A DNA stretch of 10,654 nucleotides from assembly GCA_947466005.1 (NCBI GenBank), contig CANIBV010000053.1, positions 1 through 10,654 of the forward strand. The letters run 5' to 3'. This document shows positions 1 through 5,358 of the stretch, piece after piece; the stretch's first letter is position 1, and each line of letters starts with the position of its first letter. Both the position numbers and the translations under genes were made by a program. The notes beneath the pieces were generated by a model that worked only from the letters and a program-made list of their open reading frames with translations, was not told where the DNA came from and did not search any database. Source of the stretch: Spartobacteria bacterium. GTDB lineage: Bacteria > Verrucomicrobiota > Verrucomicrobiia > Chthoniobacterales > UBA6821.

Positions 1-86
1 CCCGACTGTTTGAGAAGCTGATCGACGAGGGTCGTCTTTCCGTGATCGACGTGGGCGATGATGGCGATGTTGCGAATGTTATCCAT
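1..86 (-). CDS. typA: TypA/BipA translational GTPase, N-terminal fragment
   Basis: This is the first 28 codons of a minus-strand gene that runs off the left edge. Translated from the ATG at 86-84 it begins MDNIRNIAIIAHVDHGKTTL and continues VDQLLKQSG. The AHVDHGKTT stretch is the P-loop (G1, GxxxxGK[ST]) of translational GTPases. The NIRNIAIIAHVDHGKTTLVDxLL wording is typical of TypA/BipA rather than LepA, which reads SIIAHIDHGKSTLADR. TypA is a ribosome-binding GTPase involved in stress- and cold-related translation and ribosome assembly. No clear Shine-Dalgarno precedes the ATG, and the predicted leader is only about 15 nt. The rest of the protein cannot be assessed here. Confidence 0.93.
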   Translation of the reverse strand, partial: MDNIRNIAIIAHVDHGKTTLVDQLLKQS

Positions 87-96
87 GGTCTTTTTG

Positions 97-110
97 AGTA
101 GCCGGCTACT
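97..110. repeat. Perfect 14-bp palindrome at the typA start region
   Basis: AGTAGCCGGCTACT equals its own reverse complement. It overlaps the last three bases of the -10 box and the expected transcription start of typA. That is where a repressor operator would sit, but no regulator is identified and function is inference. Confidence 0.4.
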
Positions 111-136
111 ATCTCCCGACATGCTGCATGTGTCAA
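108..136 (-). promoter_or_regulatory. Sigma-70-type promoter of typA
   Basis: Read on the minus strand there is a perfect -35 box TTGACA (136-131), a 17-nt spacer and a -10-like GATAGT (113-108, 4 of 6 consensus bases). Transcription would start near 101, giving a leader of about 15 nt before the typA ATG. The spacer contains the small inverted repeat CATGC-T-GCATG (120-130). Confidence 0.65.
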
Positions 137-173
137 CGAGGCACGGTAATTACTATGATTTTGTTACACATCC

Positions 174-230
174 ATGAAGATCGTTACTGTATTGCCAATC
201 TTCGTTTTGTCAGCCGTTCGAGCCGAATAG
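174..230 (+). other. 18-codon signal-peptide-like short ORF
   Basis: ATG at 174 opens MKIVTVLPIFVLSAVRAE and then TAG. It looks like a Sec signal peptide (basic start, hydrophobic core, A-x-A-like end VRA) that stops straight away. It is in the same frame as the downstream amidotransferase, and no other stop intervenes between the TAG and the ATG at 345. It could be the remnant of a decayed exported protein, a leader peptide, or chance. No Shine-Dalgarno is visible. The rest of the 137-344 gap shows nothing else I can support. Confidence 0.2.
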
Positions 231-344
231 GCATCCTCGTACCATGAGGCACTTGAACACCCGGTCTACGCCTCGAATGACATTGCCTTGGCGACGCATG
301 CAAAGCTGTCTTCCCTGGCTCCTTTTGCTACAAAAACGTTACTC

Positions 345-1070
345 ATGAAAATCCTCTGCCTCCAGCATGACCCCCTCGACGGTCCGGGCTCCCTCTCGGA
401 ATGGGCGGATTCCAAGGGGCATTCCATCGCGCTCTGCCTGATCTGTGAGGGGGCACCCCTGCCCTCGTTGGAAAGCTTTGACCTACTAGTAAGCCTCGGA
501 GGGCCGATGGGAGCCTACGAGGTCGAGAAATATCCGTGGTTGACCACTGAAAAGGAGTACTTGATTCAGGCGGCAGCGGCCGGAAAGAAGCTCCTTGGCC
601 TCTGTCTGGGCTGCCAACTGCTAGCCGATGCCCTGGGAGGCAAGGCCTTCCGCCACAGCTGCAAGGAGTTCGGATGGCAGCCGATCGAAGTGACTAGGGA
701 TGGCATTGATTGGTTTGGCACCATGGAAATGGTTCAGCCATTAGAAGCTCACGAGAAAGCCAAGTTTCTTGCCTTTCAGTGGCACGGCGATACCTACACG
801 CTTCCACCGGGAGCAGTTCATCTGGCTCGCAATGAAGCCGCCGAGCAGCAGGCTTTTCTTTTAGAGGTGCCGTCGGGAGGCAAGATCCTAGGAACGCAAT
901 TCCACCTCGAGTGGACCGAGCAGATGGCTCGTGAGGCGCTTGCGGAACCTGGCGCGACTCCGCCACCGTCGCGCTACGTGCAGACTCCGGAGGAAATCCT
1001 CAGCGACCTCACTCTCTTCGACTCCGCCAAAAAACGCTTCTTTGCTCTGCTGGACCGCCTCACGGAATAA
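345..1070 (+). CDS. Class I glutamine amidotransferase domain protein
   Basis: This is a 241-aa stand-alone GATase1-fold protein, GMP-synthase-like. An oxyanion-loop segment SLGGPMGAYE lies at residues 50-59. The nucleophile elbow GLCLGCQLLADALGG has Cys87 as the predicted catalytic cysteine. The motif QWHGDTYTLPPGA is at about 145-157, and TQFHLEW at 184-190 supplies His187 and Glu189 of the triad. The family transfers ammonia from glutamine, but with no synthase partner nearby the acceptor is unknown. Some relatives act on gamma-glutamyl compounds. The frame extends upstream to a TTG at 288, but the ATG at 345 puts the conserved MKILCLQHD strand at the very N-terminus, as is usual. The Shine-Dalgarno is weak. 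The N-terminal 20 codons of the longer frame have no family resemblance that I can see. Confidence 0.88.
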   Translation: MKILCLQHDPLDGPGSLSEWADSKGHSIALCLICEGAPLPSLESFDLLVSLGGPMGAYEVEKYPWLTTEKEYLIQAAAAGKKLLGLCLGCQLLADALGGKAFRHSCKEFGWQPIEVTRDGIDWFGTMEMVQPLEAHEKAKFLAFQWHGDTYTLPPGAVHLARNEAAEQQAFLLEVPSGGKILGTQFHLEWTEQMAREALAEPGATPPPSRYVQTPEEILSDLTLFDSAKKRFFALLDRLTE

Positions 1071-1165
1071 GATTAGCACGCAAAGGATTCGGAGATGAGC
1101 GTCTGGATTTTTACCGTAGGGCCCTTGGTCCCAAGGGGAACCGTGGGGGATTGGGAATCGTGGAT

Positions 1166-1198
1166 ACACCGCCCCGATGCCTGTCGGTGTCACTTTTT
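1166..1198 (+). terminator. Possible terminator downstream of the amidotransferase gene
   Basis: ACACCG (1166-1171) can pair with CGGTGT (1185-1190) around a 13-nt loop, and a T5 run follows at 1194-1198, with another T5 shortly after. The stem is only 6 bp and the loop is large, so this is a weak intrinsic terminator at best. A smaller hairpin CCCTTG/CAAGGG (1122-1137) lies just upstream. Confidence 0.3.
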
Positions 1199-1224
1199 AC
1201 CTTTTTGCTTTCTACCCATTCACG

Positions 1225-1248
1225 ACACAACATCCACAGATGTTGTGT
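1225..1248 (-). terminator. Perfect 10-bp hairpin just downstream of tRNA-Arg
   Basis: ACACAACATC (1225-1234) and GATGTTGTGT (1239-1248) are exact reverse complements around the loop CACA. The hairpin begins two bases past the CCA of the minus-strand tRNA gene, so it would form immediately 3' of the tRNA in the precursor. No U-tract follows, so it is not a canonical intrinsic terminator. It may serve termination, 3' processing or precursor stability. Confidence 0.45.
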
Positions 1249-1250
1249 GC

Positions 1251-1327
1251 TGGTGCACCCGGCGAGGGTCGAACTCACAACCTCTTCCTTCGGAGGGAAG
1301 CGCTCTATCCAGTTGAGCTACGGGTGC
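1251..1327 (-). tRNA. tRNA-Arg (anticodon CCG)
   Basis: The minus strand folds as a complete 77-nt cloverleaf including an encoded CCA. The acceptor is GCACCCG/CGGGTGC and the D-arm is GCTC...GAGC. The anticodon arm is CTTCC-CTCCGAA-GGAAG, where loop positions 34-36 read CCG (decodes CGG, Arg). The variable loop is AGGTT, and the T-arm is GTGAG-TTCGACC-CTCGC with one G-T pair, followed by discriminator A and CCA. All stems pair and the length is standard, so the gene looks functional. Confidence 0.96.
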
Positions 1328-1337
1328 CTGTAGGAGC

Positions 1338-1367
1338 TAACTTGAGGGGAGATGGGAATAGCGTCAA
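1338..1367 (-). promoter_or_regulatory. Candidate promoter of tRNA-Arg
   Basis: On the minus strand TTGACG (1367-1362) matches the -35 consensus at five of six bases. An 18-nt spacer leads to AAGTTA (1343-1338), a poor -10, and the mature tRNA starts 10 nt further on. Position and -35 fit a tRNA promoter; the -10 is weak. Confidence 0.35.
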
Positions 1368-1525
1368 TCCCGTTTGACCCGCTTTTATATTCTGGATAGC
1401 AGCAGACGCACCGACGGCAACGCGCGAAGCCCAGCCGCGAAGGTAAGCCGCCACGACTGTAACATAAGCAACCACGCTAGTTGGAACCTGTTGAGATTCG
1501 GTCTGTGCAGGTGGAGGCTTCCTAT

Positions 1526-1795
1526 ATGAAGACCAACCATAAATTTCCAATCATCGCAACGGTATCGCTTCTGGCGTGCGGCTGCACGACGGTCACCGAT
1601 AGTCACGGGAACAAACGCAGCGTGATGACGCCCCTAGGAGCCGCGGTTGTTCAGACCGCGACCGCCACGGGAATTGGCGCAGGAACCGGCGCTATGATGC
1701 GTGGAGCCAATCCGGTGGCCATCGGAGCAGTGAGTGCAGGCGCGGGAAGTGTTGGCTCTCAGGTCATCAACGCCTTTATTCCGAAGTCCCAGTAA
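1526..1795 (+). CDS. Small glycine-rich lipoprotein
   Basis: This is an 89-aa exported protein. It begins MKTNHKFPIIATVSLLACGC, a type II signal peptide with a lipobox-like LLAC (Cys18; Cys20 is an alternative). The mature part has a hydrophobic Gly/Ala-rich stretch in which glycines recur at short intervals (GIGAGTGAMMRGANPVAIGA, then GAGSVG), resembling the glycine-zipper outer-membrane lipoproteins. The start at 1526 is chosen because GGAGG at 1513-1517 lies 8 nt upstream, one of the few clear Shine-Dalgarno sites in the window, and because it opens exactly at the signal peptide; the frame is open further upstream. The function is unknown, and envelope association is inferred. It stands alone between the tRNA gene and a gene-free stretch. 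Confidence 0.75.
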   Translation: MKTNHKFPIIATVSLLACGCTTVTDSHGNKRSVMTPLGAAVVQTATATGIGAGTGAMMRGANPVAIGAVSAGAGSVGSQVINAFIPKSQ

Positions 1796-2044
1796 GCATT
1801 AAGGCGTGATCGCTATCCCATCTTACATCATTAAAACCGAACTCCGAAGTTGAGGAGAGTACGACAAAGACATGCCCCGCAAGGAGGATCCAGAGTGGAG
1901 AACATCTCCGGATGGCGACGGCAAACAGTGAAGGGATGGGCATGTGATGATGTAGCGCCGGGGAGAGTCCCCTTGCTGCAAAATTCTCCCTTTGTCTCCT
2001 ATCATGCTTTGACAGAAGACCAATCATGAAGTGACACTGACTCG
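1796..2044. other. Gene-free stretch with small hairpins
   Basis: No convincing gene is seen here. Small inverted repeats are GGAGA-ACA-TCTCC and GGGGA-GAG-TCCCC (the latter at 1960-1972). A 19-codon plus-strand ORF at 1872-1931 (MPRKEDPEWRTSPDGDGKQ) has GAGGAG about 14 nt upstream, which is too far for a good site. A perfect -35-like TTGACA at 2009-2014 with a poor -10 GACACT (2033-2038) lies just ahead of the phospholipase D gene; if real, that mRNA would be nearly leaderless. Confidence 0.4.
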
Positions 2045-3073
2045 ATGTTCCAAGATGCCGTTCACAGCCTGATCGTCCAACCCGACGACGGGATCGCTCC
2101 CATCCTCAAGACCATTGAGGGGGCCAAGCGCTCACTTGATATCAAGATGTTCCAGTTCACCGATCCGGTCCTGATCGAGGAGGTGATCGCGGCCCACAAG
2201 CGCGGGGTCAAGGTGCGAGTGATGCTCAATCCCTCCCGCTTCACCGGAGAGCATGATAACGACGAGGCTTTCGAGTTCTTCAAGAACGCCAAGGTGCCCA
2301 TCAAGGACACCAATCCGAAATATCCGATCACCCACGAAAAATCGATGGTCGTGGATGGCAAGCAGGCCTTCATCATGTCGCTGAACTGGGCGCCGAAGTA
2401 CTTCGGCCTGACCCGCGACTATGGTCTGGTCACCAACGATCCCGAGGAGGTGGCCGAGGTGGCCGGCTGCTTTGAGGCCGACTGGAACCGTGTCGACTTC
2501 ACCCCTCCTGAGGTCTCCAATCTGATCTGGAGTGTGGGACGCTCCCGACAGGAGGTCATCAATTTCATCGATAGCGCCGAACAATCGCTCTACATCCAGC
2601 ACGAGAAATACGTCGACACACCGGTCATCGAGGCCCTCGTGCGCGCCAAGATGAAACGAAACGTGAAGGTGCATGCCACGGCCCTTCCGGTTCATTCGCT
2701 CAGGGATTTCTATATCCTCGAGGGAGTAGCAGGGCTCCGACTTCTCGAGGATCTAGGGATCCATGTCCACAAACTCCACGGCATCCACCTTCATGCCAAG
2801 CTGATCCTGGCCGACAAGCAACACGCCCTTCTAAGCTCCTTTAACATCTATCCGAAGTGCTTTAACGAGCGGCGTGAGCTTGGCATCCGCTTCAGTGATC
2901 CCAACTTGATCAAGCGTCTGGTAAAGATCTTCGAATCCGACTGGGAAAGCTCCAAGCGCATCGACCTCTCCGATGCAGGGATCCAGGCCGACAGGGAAAA
3001 ACACGCAGCCAAGGCGCTCGCGGAAATAAAGGCTCACGAAGAGACGTCACGGGCCAGTGTCAAAAAATCCTGA
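2045..3073 (+). CDS. Phospholipase D-like protein with two HKD motifs
   Basis: This is a 342-aa protein of the PLD/cardiolipin-synthase superfamily. Both catalytic HxKxxxxD motifs are intact. The first is in THEKSMVVDGKQAFIMSLN, with His97, Lys99 and Asp104. The second is in LHAKLILADKQHALLSSFN, with His250, Lys252 and Asp257. Each is followed by the family's Ser-x-Asn element. The two halves make one active site that forms a phosphohistidine intermediate. There is no signal peptide or membrane segment, unlike classical ClsA, so the protein is probably cytoplasmic or peripherally bound. Substrate could be phospholipid or nucleic acid; sequence alone does not decide. The C-terminus is a charged Lys/Ala/Glu helix. 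No Shine-Dalgarno is evident. The last 17 bases overlap the start of the CHR N-half gene, which suggests co-transcription. Confidence 0.9.
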   Translation: MFQDAVHSLIVQPDDGIAPILKTIEGAKRSLDIKMFQFTDPVLIEEVIAAHKRGVKVRVMLNPSRFTGEHDNDEAFEFFKNAKVPIKDTNPKYPITHEKSMVVDGKQAFIMSLNWAPKYFGLTRDYGLVTNDPEEVAEVAGCFEADWNRVDFTPPEVSNLIWSVGRSRQEVINFIDSAEQSLYIQHEKYVDTPVIEALVRAKMKRNVKVHATALPVHSLRDFYILEGVAGLRLLEDLGIHVHKLHGIHLHAKLILADKQHALLSSFNIYPKCFNERRELGIRFSDPNLIKRLVKIFESDWESSKRIDLSDAGIQADREKHAAKALAEIKAHEETSRASVKKS

Positions 3074-3716
3074 TAACGCTCTCGAAGCGATCCCATCGGC
3101 ATCACCCCCGCCAAGCATGGCGGAGCTGGCAGGGCTCTTCCTCTTCATAGGGCTGACGAGCTTTGGAGGGGGCATCACCGCCTACATCCGTCGCTTGGTT
3201 GTCTCGCAGAAGCGCTGGCTCACCGACGAGGAATTCCTTCCCGGGCTGGGACTGGTCCAACTCCTGCCCGGAGCCAATGTCGTGGGTCTGGCAGTTTACA
3301 TCGGCAACCATCTGAAAGGACCTCTTGGCTCGGCCGTGGCACTCGGGTCGCTACTGGTGTGCCCTTTCATCTCAACCTGCGCTCTCGGTTTCCTCTATTT
3401 TCATGCGGGCAAGACCGCCGACACAAAAGCACTCCTAGCCGGCATCACCGCAGCGGCCTGCGGATTGATGGCCAGCATGGTTTTTGAAGCAGGTGAAAAG
3501 GCAATCAAAGGTGCCTTTGACATTTTTCTCATCATCCTCACCTTTGCGCTGGTGCGGGGAACTCCCTCGTTTGAACTCTTGAATCACAAGATTCCATCGA
3601 TACCCCATCTCAGTGTTCCGATGGTCATCCTGATTGTCGCACCGCTCGCGGTCTGGTGGCACAGGCCACGCCCGAAAAAGGAACTCCCTGAACAGATCGG
3701 GGAGGCAAAGCCATGA
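3057..3716 (+). CDS. chrA: Chromate transporter (CHR) family, N-terminal half
   Basis: This is a 219-aa polytopic membrane protein matching the N-half of ChrA. It has the entry motif LTSFGGG at about residues 32-38, then RRLVVSQKRWLTDEEFLPGLGLVQLLPGANVVGLAVYIG split as in the family (the QxxPGPNxxxLAxxxG region, here PGAN rather than PGPN), followed by several hydrophobic helices. ChrA proteins export chromate by a proton-coupled mechanism; paralogues may move other oxyanions. The GTG start at 3057 overlaps the upstream phospholipase gene by 17 bases. An ATG at 3117 (MAELAGLFLF) sits directly before the first membrane segment and is a plausible alternative; neither has a good Shine-Dalgarno. 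It is followed by the C-half gene with a 4-bp ATGA overlap, so the halves are probably made together and form a heterodimer. Confidence 0.86.
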   Translation: MSKNPDNALEAIPSASPPPSMAELAGLFLFIGLTSFGGGITAYIRRLVVSQKRWLTDEEFLPGLGLVQLLPGANVVGLAVYIGNHLKGPLGSAVALGSLLVCPFISTCALGFLYFHAGKTADTKALLAGITAAACGLMASMVFEAGEKAIKGAFDIFLIILTFALVRGTPSFELLNHKIPSIPHLSVPMVILIVAPLAVWWHRPRPKKELPEQIGEAKP

Positions 3717-4258
3717 CGAAGACCCTCCTGCAGGTTGCGCTGCTCTTCTCGACGCTCTCCCTCTCCGCGTTCGGCGGTGGCAAGGTGGTCCTCCCCTCAA
3801 TGCATCAGTCTGCGGTTGGTGAATACCACTGGATGGATGACGAGGACTTTGTGAATCTTTTCTCGATCAGCATGGCGGCTCCGGGCCCCTCAATGATGGT
3901 GGTCACACTCGTCGGACTGAAGGCCTGCCTCCCCTATGGCATACCAATCGCGATCCTTGGTGCCTTAGTGGCCACGCTGGCGATGTTCGTTCCAAGCTCT
4001 TTCCTGGTCTACTTCGCCGGCAACTGGTGGGACCACTGGAAGGAGTCCCCATGGAGACACTCGGTCATGGATGCGATCCTGCCGATCTCAACGGGACTCA
4101 TCCTCGCGGCCACATGGATCATCTCGAAGACATCGATCCACACCGTTCCCACGGCGATCATGGGCGTCGTCGCCCTCTCCCTCATGCTCTTCACGAAGCT
4201 CAATCCCGTCCTGATGATGGGTGTGGCCGGAGTCATCAGCTGGACTTTCTTGAAATAA
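3713..4258 (+). CDS. chrA: Chromate transporter (CHR) family, C-terminal half
   Basis: This 181-aa membrane protein is equivalent to the second half of long-chain ChrA. The signature is intact: LSAFGGG at about residues 17-23, VVLPSMH, then HWMDDEDFVNLFSISMAAPGP, which corresponds to the family's HWxxxxEFxxLFxxSQAAPGP. After it come four or so hydrophobic segments ending at the very C-terminus. The start ATG overlaps the stop of the N-half gene as ATGA, and a purine-rich GGGGAGG lies just upstream, which supports translational coupling. Short-chain CHR proteins of this type occur as adjacent pairs with opposite membrane topology; that is known for the family, while chromate as the actual substrate here is inference. 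No regulator of the ChrB type is present. Confidence 0.87.
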   Translation: MTKTLLQVALLFSTLSLSAFGGGKVVLPSMHQSAVGEYHWMDDEDFVNLFSISMAAPGPSMMVVTLVGLKACLPYGIPIAILGALVATLAMFVPSSFLVYFAGNWWDHWKESPWRHSVMDAILPISTGLILAATWIISKTSIHTVPTAIMGVVALSLMLFTKLNPVLMMGVAGVISWTFLK

Positions 4259-4385
4259 GGGTAGGTTTATTCTGTTAGCCGGAATCTTTTATTTTTAAAA
4301 AAAAAGTTCGGGGGATTTGGGGCGCTGCGGTGAATCACTTGTAGGAGCGGAAATACCCCTCTCCATCACAACAAAAACACACAAG

Positions 4386-4553
4386 ATGAATACACTGATC
4401 AAAACCGGCGCCATGCTGGCCATTGTTGCCGGCTTCGGCCTTGCAACTGCGGTGGCTGCTGACAGCGCGAAGAGCTGTAAGAGTTGCTGCAAGACGACCT
4501 GCTCGTCCTGCCAGAAGTGCTCGAGCGGCACTTGCTCCAGCTGCTGCAAGTAA
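4386..4553 (+). CDS. Exported Cys-rich mini-protein (nine Cys)
   Basis: This is a 55-aa peptide beginning MNTLIKTGAMLAIVAGFGLA, a Sec signal peptide probably cut after the ATAVAA region near residue 22. The mature part, about 33 residues, is almost only Cys, Ser, Lys and Thr and has nine cysteines in CxxCC, CxxC and CxxCC groupings (SCKSCCKTTCSSCQKCSS, then GTCSSCCK). It resembles metallothioneins and the exported Cys-rich peptides called bufferins in logic, not in family. The frame is open up to a TTG at 4317, but the ATG at 4386 opens exactly at the signal peptide. The upstream 127 bp are AT-rich with an A9 run and may hold the promoter, but I see no clear boxes or Shine-Dalgarno. It is the first gene before the anti-sigma/sensor/sigma trio, which suggests it is the effector of that circuit (inference). 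Confidence 0.8.
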   Translation: MNTLIKTGAMLAIVAGFGLATAVAADSAKSCKSCCKTTCSSCQKCSSGTCSSCCK

Positions 4554-4569
4554 GCCAACGGTTCGGTTC

Positions 4570-4606
4570 GGCGGGGGCTGCGCTTCAAAAAAAGCCTGCC
4601 TCCGCC
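4570..4606 (+). promoter_or_regulatory. Intercistronic hairpin between peptide and anti-sigma genes
   Basis: GGCGGGGGC (4570-4578) pairs with GCCTCCGCC (4598-4606), giving nine pairs with one G-U around a 19-nt loop that contains an A7 run. No U-tract follows, so it is not a standard terminator. Its position 17 nt past the peptide stop fits partial attenuation or protection of the upstream mRNA, giving more peptide than regulator. Confidence 0.45.
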
Positions 4607-4634
4607 CTCCGAAACGAGCGAGACTCACTCCATC

Positions 4635-4934
4635 ATGAAACCCACAGATCTCTCAGCCTTACTACAAAGCTGGCAGCCTGATATTGAACCCTCCTCAGGA
4701 TTCAAACGGGGTGTCTGGTCCCGCATCGAGGCTTCACAGACTAGAAACTCTCAAGTCCTTTCCAGCCTTTTCATCCCTCTTCGTTGGATTCAGTCGATGG
4801 GTCGTCCGCGGATTGCCATAGCTGCTGCTGCCATCGCCCTCTTCGGTGGCCTTCTGATAGGAGGTGTGCAGGCTCACAGCTCCCAGGAGGAGCATTATCT
4901 GGCTTCCCTGAATCCACTCACTGCCAACCGTTAA
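4635..4934 (+). CDS. Single-pass anti-sigma factor, CnrY-like
   Basis: This is a 99-aa protein with an N-terminal cytoplasmic part of about 55 residues and one membrane helix (about 58-78, in RPRIAIAAAAIALFGGLLIG), then a short outer tail. The cytoplasmic segment SWQPDIEPSSGFKRGVWSRI has the W-x-P...F-x-x-x-V-W-x-x-I pattern that I associate with small anti-sigma factors which grip ECF sigma factors with a short helix pair. Size, topology and position directly before a sensor and a sigma gene match CnrY (about 95 aa) of the cnrYXH nickel/cobalt system. Anti-sigma function is inferred from context; there is no zinc-binding HxxxCxxC motif. The ATG at 4635 lacks a Shine-Dalgarno. The next gene begins 4 bp after its stop. 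Confidence 0.7.
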   Translation: MKPTDLSALLQSWQPDIEPSSGFKRGVWSRIEASQTRNSQVLSSLFIPLRWIQSMGRPRIAIAAAAIALFGGLLIGGVQAHSSQEEHYLASLNPLTANR

Positions 4935-4938
4935 AATC

Positions 4939-5358
4939 ATGCGCCGCGGTTTTCTAGTCTTCCTGATCGTCGTGGCCCTCGGCTTTGGCGCAGCAGCCAT
5001 CTCCAGGAATTATCTGCAATCACCACCCTCGGCATGGCTCTGCAGCAAGTTCGGACTCTCCCCGCGCCAAGCCGAGCGGATGGAATCACTACGGAGAGAC
5101 TACGGTAGCCGCTGCGGACCGCTTTGCGGCAAAATGTGCGAGGCGAATGCACATCTGGAGAATCTTGCCCTCGGTTCAGGAAGCGTCACCCCCGGCATCC
5201 GTGCTGCCATTGCTGAAACGGATCGCATCCGCACGGAGACAAGGATCGCCATGCTGGATCATTTTTACGCCGTGGCGGCGGAGTTGCCACCCGAACGCCG
5301 GAAGGAGTACCTGCTGAAAGTCCTCCCCCTTGTGATCGACTCCTGCGGCTCGCACTGA
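4939..5358 (+). CDS. Membrane-anchored periplasmic metal sensor, CnrX-like
   Basis: This 139-aa protein has an N-terminal membrane anchor (FLVFLIVVALGFGAAA, residues 5-20) and a helical periplasmic domain resembling the metal-resistance/CpxP-CnrX sensor class (four-helix hooks that bind heavy metals). Distinctive residues are Cys35 in AWLCSKFGLS, then Cys59, Cys63 and Cys67 spaced every four residues in RCGPLCGKMCEAN, with Met66, His72, His108, and a terminal Cys136 and His139. The i, i+4, i+8 cysteines would lie on one helix face, suggesting a thiolate site for a soft metal rather than the His/Glu/Met site of CnrX. The stop overlaps the sigma gene start by one base (TGATG). It is most likely the signal input that releases the sigma factor through the preceding anti-sigma; the metal is not known. 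Confidence 0.75.
   Translation: MRRGFLVFLIVVALGFGAAAISRNYLQSPPSAWLCSKFGLSPRQAERMESLRRDYGSRCGPLCGKMCEANAHLENLALGSGSVTPGIRAAIAETDRIRTETRIAMLDHFYAVAAELPPERRKEYLLKVLPLVIDSCGSH

Noticed and set aside
1095..1377. Short plus-strand open frames across the tRNA gene
   Set aside because: They cover the antisense of a complete tRNA-Arg and its hairpin and show no coding features.
1483..1503. GGAAC ... GTC upstream of the small lipoprotein gene as an ECF-type promoter
   Set aside because: The spacer is only about 13 nt, too short for the class.
2132..2695. 187-codon open frame on the minus strand opposite the phospholipase D-like gene
   Set aside because: The plus frame has both HKD motifs; the antisense product is His/Leu/Asp-rich with no recognisable domain.
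4281..4310. GGAAT followed by GTTCG upstream of the Cys-rich peptide gene as an ECF-type promoter
   Set aside because: The gap is 20 nt, longer than the 16-17 nt usual for ECF promoters, and the intervening DNA is simply an A/T run. Left as undetermined.
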